A stretch of 64,000 nt of DNA from Thiotrichaceae bacterium UBA973 (GTDB lineage: Bacteria; Pseudomonadota; Gammaproteobacteria; Eutrophobiales; Eutrophobiaceae). The notes beneath the pieces were generated by a model that searched no databases, was not told the DNA's origin, and saw only the letters and a list, made by a program, of their open reading frames with translations. Made by a program: the position numbers and the translations under genes. Below are positions 8,419-17,341 of this stretch, one piece after another; position 1 is the stretch's first letter; every line of letters starts with the position of its first letter. Location: contig DBBX01000028.1 in the NCBI GenBank assembly GCA_002292815.1, positions 62,001 through 126,000 on the forward strand, in the 5' to 3' direction.

Positions 8419-10401
8419 TCAACCCAAAACACCATGTACAAATATAGCTAGCAGTACCAGCAAACCGATGATAATTGAAAAGGCATAATGATAGAGATAA
8501 CCGGACTGTACATGACGAACAATACTTGAAAACACACGTACACTTTTCGCTGTACCATTGACAAAAAAGCCATCAATTATATTGATATCCCCTATTCGCC
8601 AAAGTAATTGACCAATTCCTGTTGACCCTTTTGCGAATACGAGTTGATTAAAATCATCAAAGCCGTATTTATTAACAAGCAATTTGTGTACAGGCCCAAT
8701 TTTACTAACGACTTTGGCAGGAATGTCCGGGAACTTGATATAGCATAACCAGGCAACAAAGATACCTGAGGACATCAAGATAAGGACCAGTGGATGCTGA
8801 ACCGAGTGTAATAAAAAGCCGCCAATACCATGATAGTCTTCACCCATCTGAGCAAGCACGTCATGGCCACCGGTACTCGCAACATAAATTGCGTCACCAA
8901 AATATTCTCCGAATAACATCGGCCCAATTAAGAAGGCACCCAATATTAACGACGGGATAGCCAAAACAATTAATGGCACGGTGACAACAACAGGCGCTTC
9001 ATGCAGATGCTTCCAGGTTTCCATATCCATCCTTTGTTTTCCATGAAAGGTCATGAAAAACAAACGGAAACTGTAGAGGGCAGTGATAAACACACCGGCC
9101 ATAACTGAAAAGTAAGCAAAACCAGACCCGGCTAAAGTAGAATGGTGAACCGCTTCAATGATGGCATCTTTGGAAAAGAAACCCGATGTGCCGGGAAAAC
9201 CAATTAAAGCCAGAGTGCCAAATAAACAGGTGAGCCAGGTAATTGGCATTACTTTATATAAGCCACCCATCTTTCTCATATCTTGCTCATGATGCATGAC
9301 AATGATCACCGCACCCGCGGCCAGAAATAATAATGCTTTGAAAAATGCGTGGGTCACCAAGTGGAACATGGCCGCAGCATAAGCTGAGGCGCCTAGAGCA
9401 ACAGTCATATAACCTAACTGTGACAAGGTGGAATATGCCACAACACGCTTAATATCGTTTTGCACCAATCCCAATAATCCCATGAAGAGTGCAGTAATCG
9501 ATCCAATCACCAAGATAAAACTCAGTGCCGTTTCTGATAATTCAAACAGTGGTGACATTCTTGAAACCATGAAAATACCAGCAGTAACCATTGTCGCAGC
9601 ATGAATCAATGCTGAGATAGGTGTCGGGCCTTCCATTGAGTCAGGCAGCCAAACGTGCAGTGGGACTTGTGCAGATTTGCCCATGGCACCAATAAACAAG
9701 CAGATACAGATAACAGTCATCAACGACCAAGGCTCATCACCCCATATCGTTATAGTAGCATCGGCATGCTGAGCTACATTGCTAAAAATTTCGGCATAAT
9801 CAAGTGAATTAAAAGTCATCAATACTGCAGCGATACCCAATAGGAAGCCAAAATCCCCTACTCGGTTTACCAAAAACGCCTTCATATTCGCGAATATTGC
9901 TGTTTCTTTTTTGTACCAAAAGCCAATCAGTAAGTAAGAGACTAAACCTACCGCTTCCCAGCCAAAGAACAACTGCAGAAAGTTATTCGACATCACTAGC
10001 ATCAGCATGGCAAAAGTAAATAAGGAGATATAACTAAAGAAGCGCTGATAACCCGGGTCATCATGCATATAGCCTATGGTATAGATATGTATCATCCATG
10101 AAACAAAAGTAACAACGACCATCATGGTGACCGAAAGCGAGTCAATTAGAAATCCAATCTTAAAATCTATGCCGCCGCTACTCAGCCATGTGTATAAATC
10201 TTGATTATAGATTTCACCACCATCAAACATATGGTATTTGTAAGCCACCATGGAGAGAATGCTAGATGTGGCAACCCCGATGATGGTTACACAGTGCGCA
10301 CCACTTCTTCCGATAATTTTACCAAACAGACCAGCCATCAAAGCGCCTATTAAAGGAGCTAGTACAATAGCGAGATATATTTGTTCCATATTATTCATCA
10401 T
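8419..10401 (-). CDS. nuoL: NADH-quinone oxidoreductase subunit L
   Basis: A 660-residue antiporter-like subunit with the long C-terminal amphipathic helix region expected of NuoL. Conserved stretches include FFGWEAVGLVSYLLIGFWY, KSAQVPLHVWLPDSMEGPTP and NDIKRVVAYSTLSQLGYM. It is the distal proton channel and carries the lateral helix along the membrane arm. The ATG at 10401 is chosen because AAGGA lies six bases upstream. A later in-frame ATG at 10389 is possible. Only three bases separate it from nuoK. Confidence 0.97.
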   Translation of the reverse strand: MMNNMEQIYLAIVLAPLIGALMAGLFGKIIGRSGAHCVTIIGVATSSILSMVAYKYHMFDGGEIYNQDLYTWLSSGGIDFKIGFLIDSLSVTMMVVVTFVSWMIHIYTIGYMHDDPGYQRFFSYISLFTFAMLMLVMSNNFLQLFFGWEAVGLVSYLLIGFWYKKETAIFANMKAFLVNRVGDFGFLLGIAAVLMTFNSLDYAEIFSNVAQHADATITIWGDEPWSLMTVICICLFIGAMGKSAQVPLHVWLPDSMEGPTPISALIHAATMVTAGIFMVSRMSPLFELSETALSFILVIGSITALFMGLLGLVQNDIKRVVAYSTLSQLGYMTVALGASAYAAAMFHLVTHAFFKALLFLAAGAVIIVMHHEQDMRKMGGLYKVMPITWLTCLFGTLALIGFPGTSGFFSKDAIIEAVHHSTLAGSGFAYFSVMAGVFITALYSFRLFFMTFHGKQRMDMETWKHLHEAPVVVTVPLIVLAIPSLILGAFLIGPMLFGEYFGDAIYVASTGGHDVLAQMGEDYHGIGGFLLHSVQHPLVLILMSSGIFVAWLCYIKFPDIPAKVVSKIGPVHKLLVNKYGFDDFNQLVFAKGSTGIGQLLWRIGDINIIDGFFVNGTAKSVRVFSSIVRHVQSGYLYHYAFSIIIGLLVLLAIFVHGVLG

Positions 10402-10404
10402 TGA

Positions 10405-10710
10405 CTATCCTTTCATGCTATCCAGATCATCAACATTAATTGAACCTTTGCTACGGAACATAACAACTAAAATTGCCAGTCCAATTGCTGCCTCAGCAGC
10501 TGCAACAGTCAAGATGAAGAATACAAAAATCTGCCCGTGTATATCGCCAAGAAAATGAGAAAATGCAATAAAGTTCATATTCACAGATAACAACATCAAT
10601 TCAATACACATCAAAAGAATAATGACATTCTTTCTGTTTAAAAAAATACCAGCAATGCTAATGCAAAATAACAGTGCAGCTAATGATAAAACTTCAGGTA
10701 AGGTAATCAT
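10405..10710 (-). CDS. nuoK: NADH-quinone oxidoreductase subunit K
   Basis: A 101-residue, three-helix membrane subunit of complex I. Conserved buried glutamates are seen in the CIELMLL segment of helix 2 and in the AAAEAAIGLA segment of helix 3, which form part of the proton path with NuoJ and NuoN. It overlaps nuoJ by four bases, indicating coupled translation. Size matches the usual 100-102 residues. Confidence 0.97.
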   Translation of the reverse strand: MITLPEVLSLAALLFCISIAGIFLNRKNVIILLMCIELMLLSVNMNFIAFSHFLGDIHGQIFVFFILTVAAAEAAIGLAILVVMFRSKGSINVDDLDSMKG

Positions 10711-11330
10711 GCTTCAGATTCCCCATTCTTAGTATTAGACTCAGACTGCATCTTAACGATACGTAATCGATCTGCTTTTTTAACAAACACCTGATCTTCA
10801 GGACTTATCGACTTGTTCACTTTCGACTTACTCATGCTCAGAGAGATTGCAGCAATGATAGCGACTAATAATATTGCACCCGCTATTTCAAATTGATAAA
10901 GGTATTGGGTATATAGCGTCAGACCTAACTCTTTAGTATTGCTGTAATCGGAGCCAACAGATTTAATTGCCATATAGGTATCGGACAGAAAGTAATCTGA
11001 ACCCACAACTAGCCCCATCGCCGCAATCATCAAAACTGCGACAGTAATGCCAACGGGCAGGAATCGTGCAAACCCTTCGCGTACTGTGACCAGGTTAATA
11101 TCCAGCATCATGACAACGAACAGGAATAACACCATAACTGCACCGACATACACTAACACCAGCGCGATGGCTAAGAACTCTGCCTGTAACAGCAACCAGA
11201 TGGCAGCGGACGCAAAAAAAGATAACACCAGAAATAAAGCTGAGTGGATTGGGTTACGCATAACCACAACCATCGTTGCAGACAGCAGTAATATTCCGCT
11301 AAAAAGATAAAAGACTATTTGTTCTATCAT
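10707..11330 (-). CDS. nuoJ: NADH-quinone oxidoreductase subunit J
   Basis: A 207-residue membrane subunit with five predicted helices. The LVYVGAVMVLFLFVVMML stretch is the conserved helix 3 with its pi-bulge region. The C-terminal 40 residues are polar and extend into the cytoplasm, as in several gammaproteobacterial NuoJ proteins. Its stop overlaps the nuoK start. It lies 33 bases after nuoI. Confidence 0.96.
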   Translation of the reverse strand: MIEQIVFYLFSGILLLSATMVVVMRNPIHSALFLVLSFFASAAIWLLLQAEFLAIALVLVYVGAVMVLFLFVVMMLDINLVTVREGFARFLPVGITVAVLMIAAMGLVVGSDYFLSDTYMAIKSVGSDYSNTKELGLTLYTQYLYQFEIAGAILLVAIIAAISLSMSKSKVNKSISPEDQVFVKKADRLRIVKMQSESNTKNGESEA

Positions 11331-11363
11331 TTAATTTTATCTTGTTTATAAGTAAGTATGTTG

Positions 11364-11855
11364 TTATCGATACAAGGCATCTTTTGCCCGATCTTCTGCC
11401 AGTTGTTTCTCGACCATATCACCGATTTCTAGCAGCCTTGGTTTAGTCATTAATAAATCACTACGCTTCTCGCCGTGGTATTCGAATATTCGTGTTTCCA
11501 CAATAGAATCAACTGGACATGATTCTTCACAAAACCCGCAAAAGATACATTTAGTCAGATCAATATCATATTTTGTTGTACGTCGACTACCATCATCACG
11601 CGCTTCAGATTCAATAGTTATCGCTACTGCCGGGCAAACGGCTTCACATAATTTGCACGCTATACAACGTTCTTCACCATTAGGATAACGACGCAATGCG
11701 TGCAGTCCGCGAAACCGGTGTGACTGTGGTGTTTTTTCTTCCGGGTATTGCACCGTAATCTTACGCTTGAATAAATACTTTCCAGTAAGACGCAAACCTT
11801 TAAGCAATTCCCAAAGGAATAAGCTGGTGACGTAATTTTTAATTTTATTAGCCAT
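11364..11855 (-). CDS. nuoI: NADH-quinone oxidoreductase subunit I
   Basis: A 163-residue subunit with two ferredoxin-type [4Fe-4S] motifs, CIACKLCEAVCP and CIFCGFCEESCP, which hold clusters N6a and N6b that relay electrons toward NuoB. The N-terminal hydrophobic/amphipathic region docks it on the membrane arm beside NuoH. It is separated from nuoH by five bases. Confidence 0.97.
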   Translation of the reverse strand: MANKIKNYVTSLFLWELLKGLRLTGKYLFKRKITVQYPEEKTPQSHRFRGLHALRRYPNGEERCIACKLCEAVCPAVAITIESEARDDGSRRTTKYDIDLTKCIFCGFCEESCPVDSIVETRIFEYHGEKRSDLLMTKPRLLEIGDMVEKQLAEDRAKDALYR

Positions 11856-11860
11856 TATGA

Positions 11861-12976
11861 TTAATTAAACCAAGGTGGAGTATTGGTAACGACCAATGCC
11901 GAAACGACTACTAACCAGACTATTGTTATGGGAATAAATACCTTCCAACCCAGGCGCATAATCTGATCATAACGATAGCGCGGGAAAGTTGCCCTGAACC
12001 ATAAAAACAGGAACATAAAAAATGAAGTCTTGGCTAATAACCAAAACATCGGCGGCACCCAGCTAAAAAGATCTTCAAGTCCTGGAATCCCCTGAAAAGG
12101 TGATAACCAACCACCACAAAACATAAGGGCAGATAATACGGCTATCAAAATCATATTGGCGTATTCCGCCATAAAGAATACAGAGAATGCCATACCACCA
12201 TATTCAACATGGAAGCCAGCAACAATTTCTGACTCACCTTCTGCCACATCAAATGGTGCACGATTTGTTTCTGCTAAACCAGAGATAAAGTAGATAACAA
12301 ATAATGGAAACAATGGAATCCAGAACCAATGGATCACACTGCCTGATTGAGAATTTACTATATCACCGAGGTTTAAACTTCCTGCGGCTACTAATACTCC
12401 CACTAGCGCAAAACCCATTGCGATTTCATACGCCACAATTTGTGCTGCTGAACGCATGGCGCCCAGAAAAGCATACTTGGAATTCGAGGCCCAGCCAGCA
12501 ATAATGACACCGTAAACTGCCAATGAGGTCAGCGCTAATACATACAGCAAGCCGGCGTTAATGTTTGCTAATACTTTTGTATCGTCAAATGGAATCACTG
12601 CCCATGCTGCTAATGAGGGCGCTAGAGAAAGTATCGGCGCCATAATAAACAGAGCCCGGTTAGAGCCAGTAGGTACTATAATTTCCTTAACGATAAGTTT
12701 AACCGCATCGGCAATAGGCTGGCCTAAACCCCATAAACTAAAACCAAAGAAGCCGACGCGATTCGGACCGATACGTCCTTGAATAAAGCCTATGACCTTT
12801 CGTTCAAAATAAGTGAAATAAGCAACCGTTAGTAACACGGGCACTAATATAGAAAGAATTTTAACGACCGTCTGTAAAACAGTCAGCGCCTGTGCTTGAT
12901 AATCAACAGGCAAAAGCAATGTTGTTATCGGCAACAACACGTTTTGACTGATAAATTGATAGATTATTTCTAACAC
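11861..12976 (-). CDS. nuoH: NADH-quinone oxidoreductase subunit H
   Basis: A membrane subunit with eight or more helices that forms the quinone-binding chamber with NuoB and NuoD. The segments YFERKVIGFIQGRIGPNRVG, LAETNRAPFDVAEGESE and the cytoplasmic Glu-rich loops are hallmark NuoH sequence. The start is taken as the GTG at 12976, four bases after the nuoG stop and with an AAAGG upstream, giving 371 residues. An upstream TTG at 13027 would add 17 unlike residues and overlap nuoG by 47 bases, so it is less likely. Confidence 0.93.
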   Translation of the reverse strand: MLEIIYQFISQNVLLPITTLLLPVDYQAQALTVLQTVVKILSILVPVLLTVAYFTYFERKVIGFIQGRIGPNRVGFFGFSLWGLGQPIADAVKLIVKEIIVPTGSNRALFIMAPILSLAPSLAAWAVIPFDDTKVLANINAGLLYVLALTSLAVYGVIIAGWASNSKYAFLGAMRSAAQIVAYEIAMGFALVGVLVAAGSLNLGDIVNSQSGSVIHWFWIPLFPLFVIYFISGLAETNRAPFDVAEGESEIVAGFHVEYGGMAFSVFFMAEYANMILIAVLSALMFCGGWLSPFQGIPGLEDLFSWVPPMFWLLAKTSFFMFLFLWFRATFPRYRYDQIMRLGWKVFIPITIVWLVVVSALVVTNTPPWFN

Positions 12977-12980
12977 TGCA

Positions 12981-15362
12981 TCAGGCCTTTGCGATCCTGA
13001 TTGAACCGAATGATGCACCCAGATCAATCTGTGCCGGATGTGCTGATTGAATCAAGACGCAATCGTCTGGGACTCTGTCATCAATAACTACTTTCAAATT
13101 AACGGCGCTATCATCTTGCTCAACTTTGGCAGTATCAGCATCGCTTAAATTATTTTTATCCGCCAATAGTGTATTGATATGAATAGCACCATCAGAGACA
13201 TCATCAGTTTGCTGTAATGAAACCGCACGTCGACAAATTGAATCAATCATGTTCATCGGTGTTTCAGTAATGCGTTGTAAATCTGCACCATTCTTTTCGA
13301 TAGCGACAGGTGATCGCCAGTGGTCCATATTCTCAGGCTTGATAGCAGCTATTGTTTGCATTACTTCAGTATTTACATCTGCTGAAGACTGATATTCAAA
13401 ACCATCCAGATTAAAGATATTGCCGAGCACTCTTAACAATTTCCAGGCCGGTCTTGCTTCACCAAGTGGTGGCACTGCCCCGGTAAAGCTTTGGCTAATA
13501 CCTTCGTTATTTATATAGGTACCAGAGGTCTCGACAAATGCTGAAATAGGTAACATGACATCTGCATAGTTTTCTATTTCGTCACTTCGATAGGCTGTTA
13601 ATGAAATGACCAACTCTGCATCGTTCATTGCTGTGCGTGCGACACGACTATCCCAACAATCCAGTTCTGGTTCTACACCCAACAGCACATAGGCTTTTAA
13701 TTTTGCTTGCAGCATTTCATTAGTGTTCATGCCAACACTGGCACATTCTTTACCACCAGCATGACGATGCGGAACTGCGCCTGCTAACCATGCGCCAGAA
13801 CTATTTGCGGCCTCAGATATATAACCCAACTTTGACTTACTAATCTTGGCAATTAAGCCGGCAAGTGAACGCAACAATGAAAATTGAGGATGTGCAGTTG
13901 CAATATTGCCCAGTAATACGATTGCGTTTTCCGAATCAATCAGTTTGCTGGCTATTGTCCGATGTGCGTCAGTAACATTTACATTTTCGACACATTGTTT
14001 TGCTTCATCGTCGACTGAACTATCGCTTGTTTCAATAAGCGCCTTTAATATAGATGCCAATTCATTCGGCATTTGTGCAGGAGTAACAATACTCTTCGCT
14101 GCAAGCGGGTAGTTAAAGTCATAATCAACCGGGTTCAACAGCATAACAGCAGCACCTTTCAATGCAGACTTACGCAGGCGATGATTAATAATCGGTTGTT
14201 CCTTTCTAACGTTACTACCTATCAAGAGTGCCGATTGCAATGTTTCGAATTCTGAAACTGCTTGTCCTAAATAAGGAAACTGTGACACTGAATCTTGATC
14301 TGAAAAGTCAGCTTGTCTTAAGCGGGTATCAATATTATTCGCACCAATGTCACGCGCAAATTTCTGTAATAAATAAAGTTCTTCCAAGGTTGAAGAAGGT
14401 GACGCTAATATGCCTATCTGTTCTGCACTATATGACTCAATTACGCCATTCAGTTTTTCCTTAACGACATCTAGTGCGGTTTCCCAATCAACTTCTTTCC
14501 AGGAACCCTCTTCCTTGATCATTGGTGTTTGCAAACGATCATCGCTGTAGACACCTTCATAACTAAATCGATCTCGATCAGAAAGCCATACTTCGTTGAT
14601 TGATTCATTTTCAGCTGGCGCCACGCGCATAACACGATCACCTTTTACGTGAAAATGGATATTTGAACCTACTGAATCATGAGGTGCGATACCGTCTTTT
14701 TGTACCAGTTCCCAGGTTCTTGCAGAATAACGAAATGGTTTCGACGTTAATGCACCAACGGGGCAAAGGTCGATAATATTACCGGACAGTTCAGAGTTGA
14801 CACTTTTTTCTATGTAAGTACCAATCTCCATATTTTCGCCGCGGCCAGTTGCGCCCATCTCACGTAAGCCAGCCACTTCTTCACCAAAACGAACGCAGCG
14901 TGTGCAATGAATACAACGGGTAAGATCGGTTTGTATTAATGGCCCAATATTTTTATCTTTTACGACACGTTTCTTCTCTTGATATCTAGAGACATCACCA
15001 CCATAACCCATGGCCAAATCTTGTAATTCACATTCACCACCCTGATCACAAATTGGACAATCCAGAGGATGATTAATTAACAAAAACTCCATGATTGATT
15101 TTTGCGCATCGACCGCTATTTTGGATTGCGTTTTAACGACCATGCCATCCATAACAGGAGTCGCACATGCGGGTAAGGGTTTTGGCGCTTTTTCTACTTC
15201 AACCAGACACATTCTGCAATTAGCAGCGACGGTTAGCTTCTTGTGGTAGCAGAATCGTGGCACATAGATGTCATTGGCATCGGTTACCTCAATCAACATC
15301 TGCCCTTTATCCGCCTTTAAGGACTTGCCATCTACTTCAATTGTTATTTGATCGTCTGACAT
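12981..15362 (-). CDS. nuoG: NADH-quinone oxidoreductase subunit G
   Basis: A 793-residue iron-sulfur subunit of the N module. The N-terminal 2Fe-2S ferredoxin domain has the RFCYHK, NCRMCLVEV and PACATPV cysteines. Next come the HPLDCPICDQGGECELQD His/Cys motif and the CIHCTRCVRFGEEVAG ferredoxin motif, then a molybdopterin oxidoreductase-like domain that has no cofactor role here. The start is the ATG at 15362 (MSDDQITIEVDGK), which matches the family. An upstream in-frame start at 15425 would overlap nuoF by 46 bases. The C-terminal half is less conserved, as usual. Confidence 0.96.
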   Translation of the reverse strand: MSDDQITIEVDGKSLKADKGQMLIEVTDANDIYVPRFCYHKKLTVAANCRMCLVEVEKAPKPLPACATPVMDGMVVKTQSKIAVDAQKSIMEFLLINHPLDCPICDQGGECELQDLAMGYGGDVSRYQEKKRVVKDKNIGPLIQTDLTRCIHCTRCVRFGEEVAGLREMGATGRGENMEIGTYIEKSVNSELSGNIIDLCPVGALTSKPFRYSARTWELVQKDGIAPHDSVGSNIHFHVKGDRVMRVAPAENESINEVWLSDRDRFSYEGVYSDDRLQTPMIKEEGSWKEVDWETALDVVKEKLNGVIESYSAEQIGILASPSSTLEELYLLQKFARDIGANNIDTRLRQADFSDQDSVSQFPYLGQAVSEFETLQSALLIGSNVRKEQPIINHRLRKSALKGAAVMLLNPVDYDFNYPLAAKSIVTPAQMPNELASILKALIETSDSSVDDEAKQCVENVNVTDAHRTIASKLIDSENAIVLLGNIATAHPQFSLLRSLAGLIAKISKSKLGYISEAANSSGAWLAGAVPHRHAGGKECASVGMNTNEMLQAKLKAYVLLGVEPELDCWDSRVARTAMNDAELVISLTAYRSDEIENYADVMLPISAFVETSGTYINNEGISQSFTGAVPPLGEARPAWKLLRVLGNIFNLDGFEYQSSADVNTEVMQTIAAIKPENMDHWRSPVAIEKNGADLQRITETPMNMIDSICRRAVSLQQTDDVSDGAIHINTLLADKNNLSDADTAKVEQDDSAVNLKVVIDDRVPDDCVLIQSAHPAQIDLGASFGSIRIAKA

Positions 15363-15379
15363 ACTATTAATACTATTTA

Positions 15380-16684
15380 TTATGCGGCCTCTGAATCGTG
15401 TGCATGTCCCGAACCTACCATGCAACGTTTATGATCGATGTGATACTGGAATTCATCTCGAAATTGTTTAATAAAACTTCTCACTGGCCATGCAGCCGCA
15501 TCACCGAAGGCGCAAATAGTACGTCCTTCAATCTTGCTCGCAACATCGTCGAGTTTATCCAAATCGCCTTGTTCGCCTTTACCCTCTTCGATGCGTTTAA
15601 CGACACGATATAACCAGCCGGTACCTTCTCGACAGGGGGTACATTGCCCACATGACTCAGAAAAATAAAAACGTGATAACCGTTCCAATGCCTTGACCAT
15701 ACAGGTGGTATCATCCATTACTATTACCGCACCAGAACCGAGCATAGAGCCCGACTTGGCAATTGCATCGTAATCCATATTAGTTTCAAGCATGACATCA
15801 CCATGCACTACCGGCATAGAACAACCACCCGGTATCACTGCTTTTAAACCACGACCATCACGCACGCCTCCAGCCATTTCCAATAACTTGGAAAACGGAG
15901 TGCCTAATGGAATTTCAAAATTACCAGGATTATTAACGTGCCCACTAACAGAAAAACATTTAACACCACCACTATTAGTCACGCCTTTTTCGGCAAACCG
16001 ATTACCGCCATTTCGTATAATGTTAGGCACTGAAGCAAAGCTCTCAGTATTATTGATGGTTGTTGGCTTACCGTATAAACCAAAATTTGCAGGAAATGGC
16101 GGTTTAAATCTTGGTTGGCCTTTCTTTCCTTCTAACGATTCAAGTAAAGCCGTCTCTTCACCACAGATATATGCACCTGCGCCTAAACTTGCGTGTATAT
16201 CAATACTGATATCACTACCTAAAATATTGTCGCCTAACAATCCTTCGCGACGCGCTTCTTTCAGGGCATTATCAAAACGTGGGAATGGCTCATCCATAAA
16301 CTCACCACGGATATAGTTATAACCGACACTAGAGCCTGTCGCATAACAAGCAATAGCCATCCCTTCAACGATTGAATGCGGGTTGAAACGAAGAATGTCC
16401 CGATCTTTACAGGTGCCTGGTTCACTCTCATCAGAATTACAGACAATATATTTTTGACCTTCGAAATTTCGCGGCATAAAACTCCATTTCAAACCAGTCG
16501 GAAAACCAGCACCGCCTCTACCTCGTAGGCCAGAAGATTTAACTTCTTCGATAACATCTTCAGGAGGGATTTTATCATTAATGATTTTCTTCAACGCTTC
16601 ATAGCCGCCAACCTTCAAGTAATTCTCTAGGGTCCAGGGCTCATCAAACTGGAGCGTGGCAAAACAAACGCTGTTTAATTCCAT
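15380..16684 (-). CDS. nuoF: NADH-quinone oxidoreductase subunit F
   Basis: A 434-residue NADH-oxidising subunit of complex I. The GRGGAGFPTGLKW stretch is the NADH/FMN glycine-rich site, and GAGAYICGEETALLESLEG follows as the FMN-binding region. ESCGQCTPCREGTGW gives three of the four cysteines of cluster N3, with a further Cys in RTICAFGDAA. The gene is 17 bases upstream of nuoG and four bases downstream of nuoE. Confidence 0.97.
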   Translation of the reverse strand: MELNSVCFATLQFDEPWTLENYLKVGGYEALKKIINDKIPPEDVIEEVKSSGLRGRGGAGFPTGLKWSFMPRNFEGQKYIVCNSDESEPGTCKDRDILRFNPHSIVEGMAIACYATGSSVGYNYIRGEFMDEPFPRFDNALKEARREGLLGDNILGSDISIDIHASLGAGAYICGEETALLESLEGKKGQPRFKPPFPANFGLYGKPTTINNTESFASVPNIIRNGGNRFAEKGVTNSGGVKCFSVSGHVNNPGNFEIPLGTPFSKLLEMAGGVRDGRGLKAVIPGGCSMPVVHGDVMLETNMDYDAIAKSGSMLGSGAVIVMDDTTCMVKALERLSRFYFSESCGQCTPCREGTGWLYRVVKRIEEGKGEQGDLDKLDDVASKIEGRTICAFGDAAAWPVRSFIKQFRDEFQYHIDHKRCMVGSGHAHDSEAA

Positions 16685-16688
16685 AGTA

Positions 16689-17186
16689 TTAATCCAGGCT
16701 ATCCAGAATCTCGTCGACTTTGTCAGTCGTTAGATTCTCGTAGTATTTATGGTCGATCATCATCATTGGACCACCACAACAGGCAGCCAAACATTCTTCT
16801 TCACACTTAATGTAGAATTTCCCATCGGCCGTTGATTCGCCAGTTTTAATGCCCAGTTTCTTTTCAACATGGTTGACGATGTCATCAGAGCCCATGAGCA
16901 AACATGAAATGTTAGTACACACCGAGATACTGTGTCGGCCAACGGGTTGTGTTTCAAACATGGAATAAAAAGAGGCGACTTCATAGACGGCGATATTCGA
17001 CATGCCAAGATAACCCGCAACGGCATCCATTAATTCTGTAGTTAAATAACCATCGTTTTGATGCTGTGCTTCGCGCAAAGCTGCTAATACCGCAGATTGT
17101 TTTTTGTCTTCAGGATACTTTTCCAGCCACATATCGATCTCTGATCGAGTATGTTCTGAAAGTATCGTTGTTTTTGTATTAGTCAT
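16689..17186 (-). CDS. nuoE: NADH-quinone oxidoreductase subunit E
   Basis: A 165-residue thioredoxin-like [2Fe-2S] subunit. The cluster ligands are seen as CTNISC and, further on, CLAACCGGP. The VASFYSMF segment is typical of the family. It pairs with NuoF in the NADH-oxidising module. Its 5' side is unusual for this operon: 155 bases separate it from nuoD, filled by a long inverted repeat. Confidence 0.96.
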   Translation of the reverse strand: MTNTKTTILSEHTRSEIDMWLEKYPEDKKQSAVLAALREAQHQNDGYLTTELMDAVAGYLGMSNIAVYEVASFYSMFETQPVGRHSISVCTNISCLLMGSDDIVNHVEKKLGIKTGESTADGKFYIKCEEECLAACCGGPMMMIDHKYYENLTTDKVDEILDSLD

Positions 17187-17226
17187 TCTTTATATATACC
17201 CCTGTAAAACGAAGGGATTAGAACAA

Positions 17227-17331
17227 GTAATTTCTTTCAAGATGAGGCGCCGTGCTTTTTTAGACGCGGAGCATATGTTTAATATGTGAGCATCTAAAAA
17301 AGTGCAGAAACGAAATATTGGAAGAAAGTAC
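17227..17331. repeat. 105-bp quasi-palindromic element between nuoD and nuoE
   Basis: An imperfect inverted repeat is centred near 17279. The outer arms (17227-17240 and 17318-17331) match at 12 of 14 positions, and the inner arms CTTTTTTAGA (17255-17264) and TCTAAAAAAG (17293-17302) are perfect. The arms between are less well paired. There is no open frame inside. It is the only sizeable gap in the nuo operon, which suggests an inserted non-coding element of MITE or REP type, or an mRNA processing structure. Confidence 0.65.
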
Positions 17332-17341
17332 GAAGTTATAA

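Noticed and set aside
12977..13027. N-terminal extension of nuoH starting at a TTG inside nuoG
   Set aside because: The extra 17 residues do not look like NuoH, the start is TTG, and a GTG with a ribosome site follows directly after the nuoG stop.
15363..15425. Longer nuoG start overlapping nuoF
   Set aside because: The 21 extra residues are Arg-rich and unlike NuoG; the ATG at 15362 gives the family N terminus.
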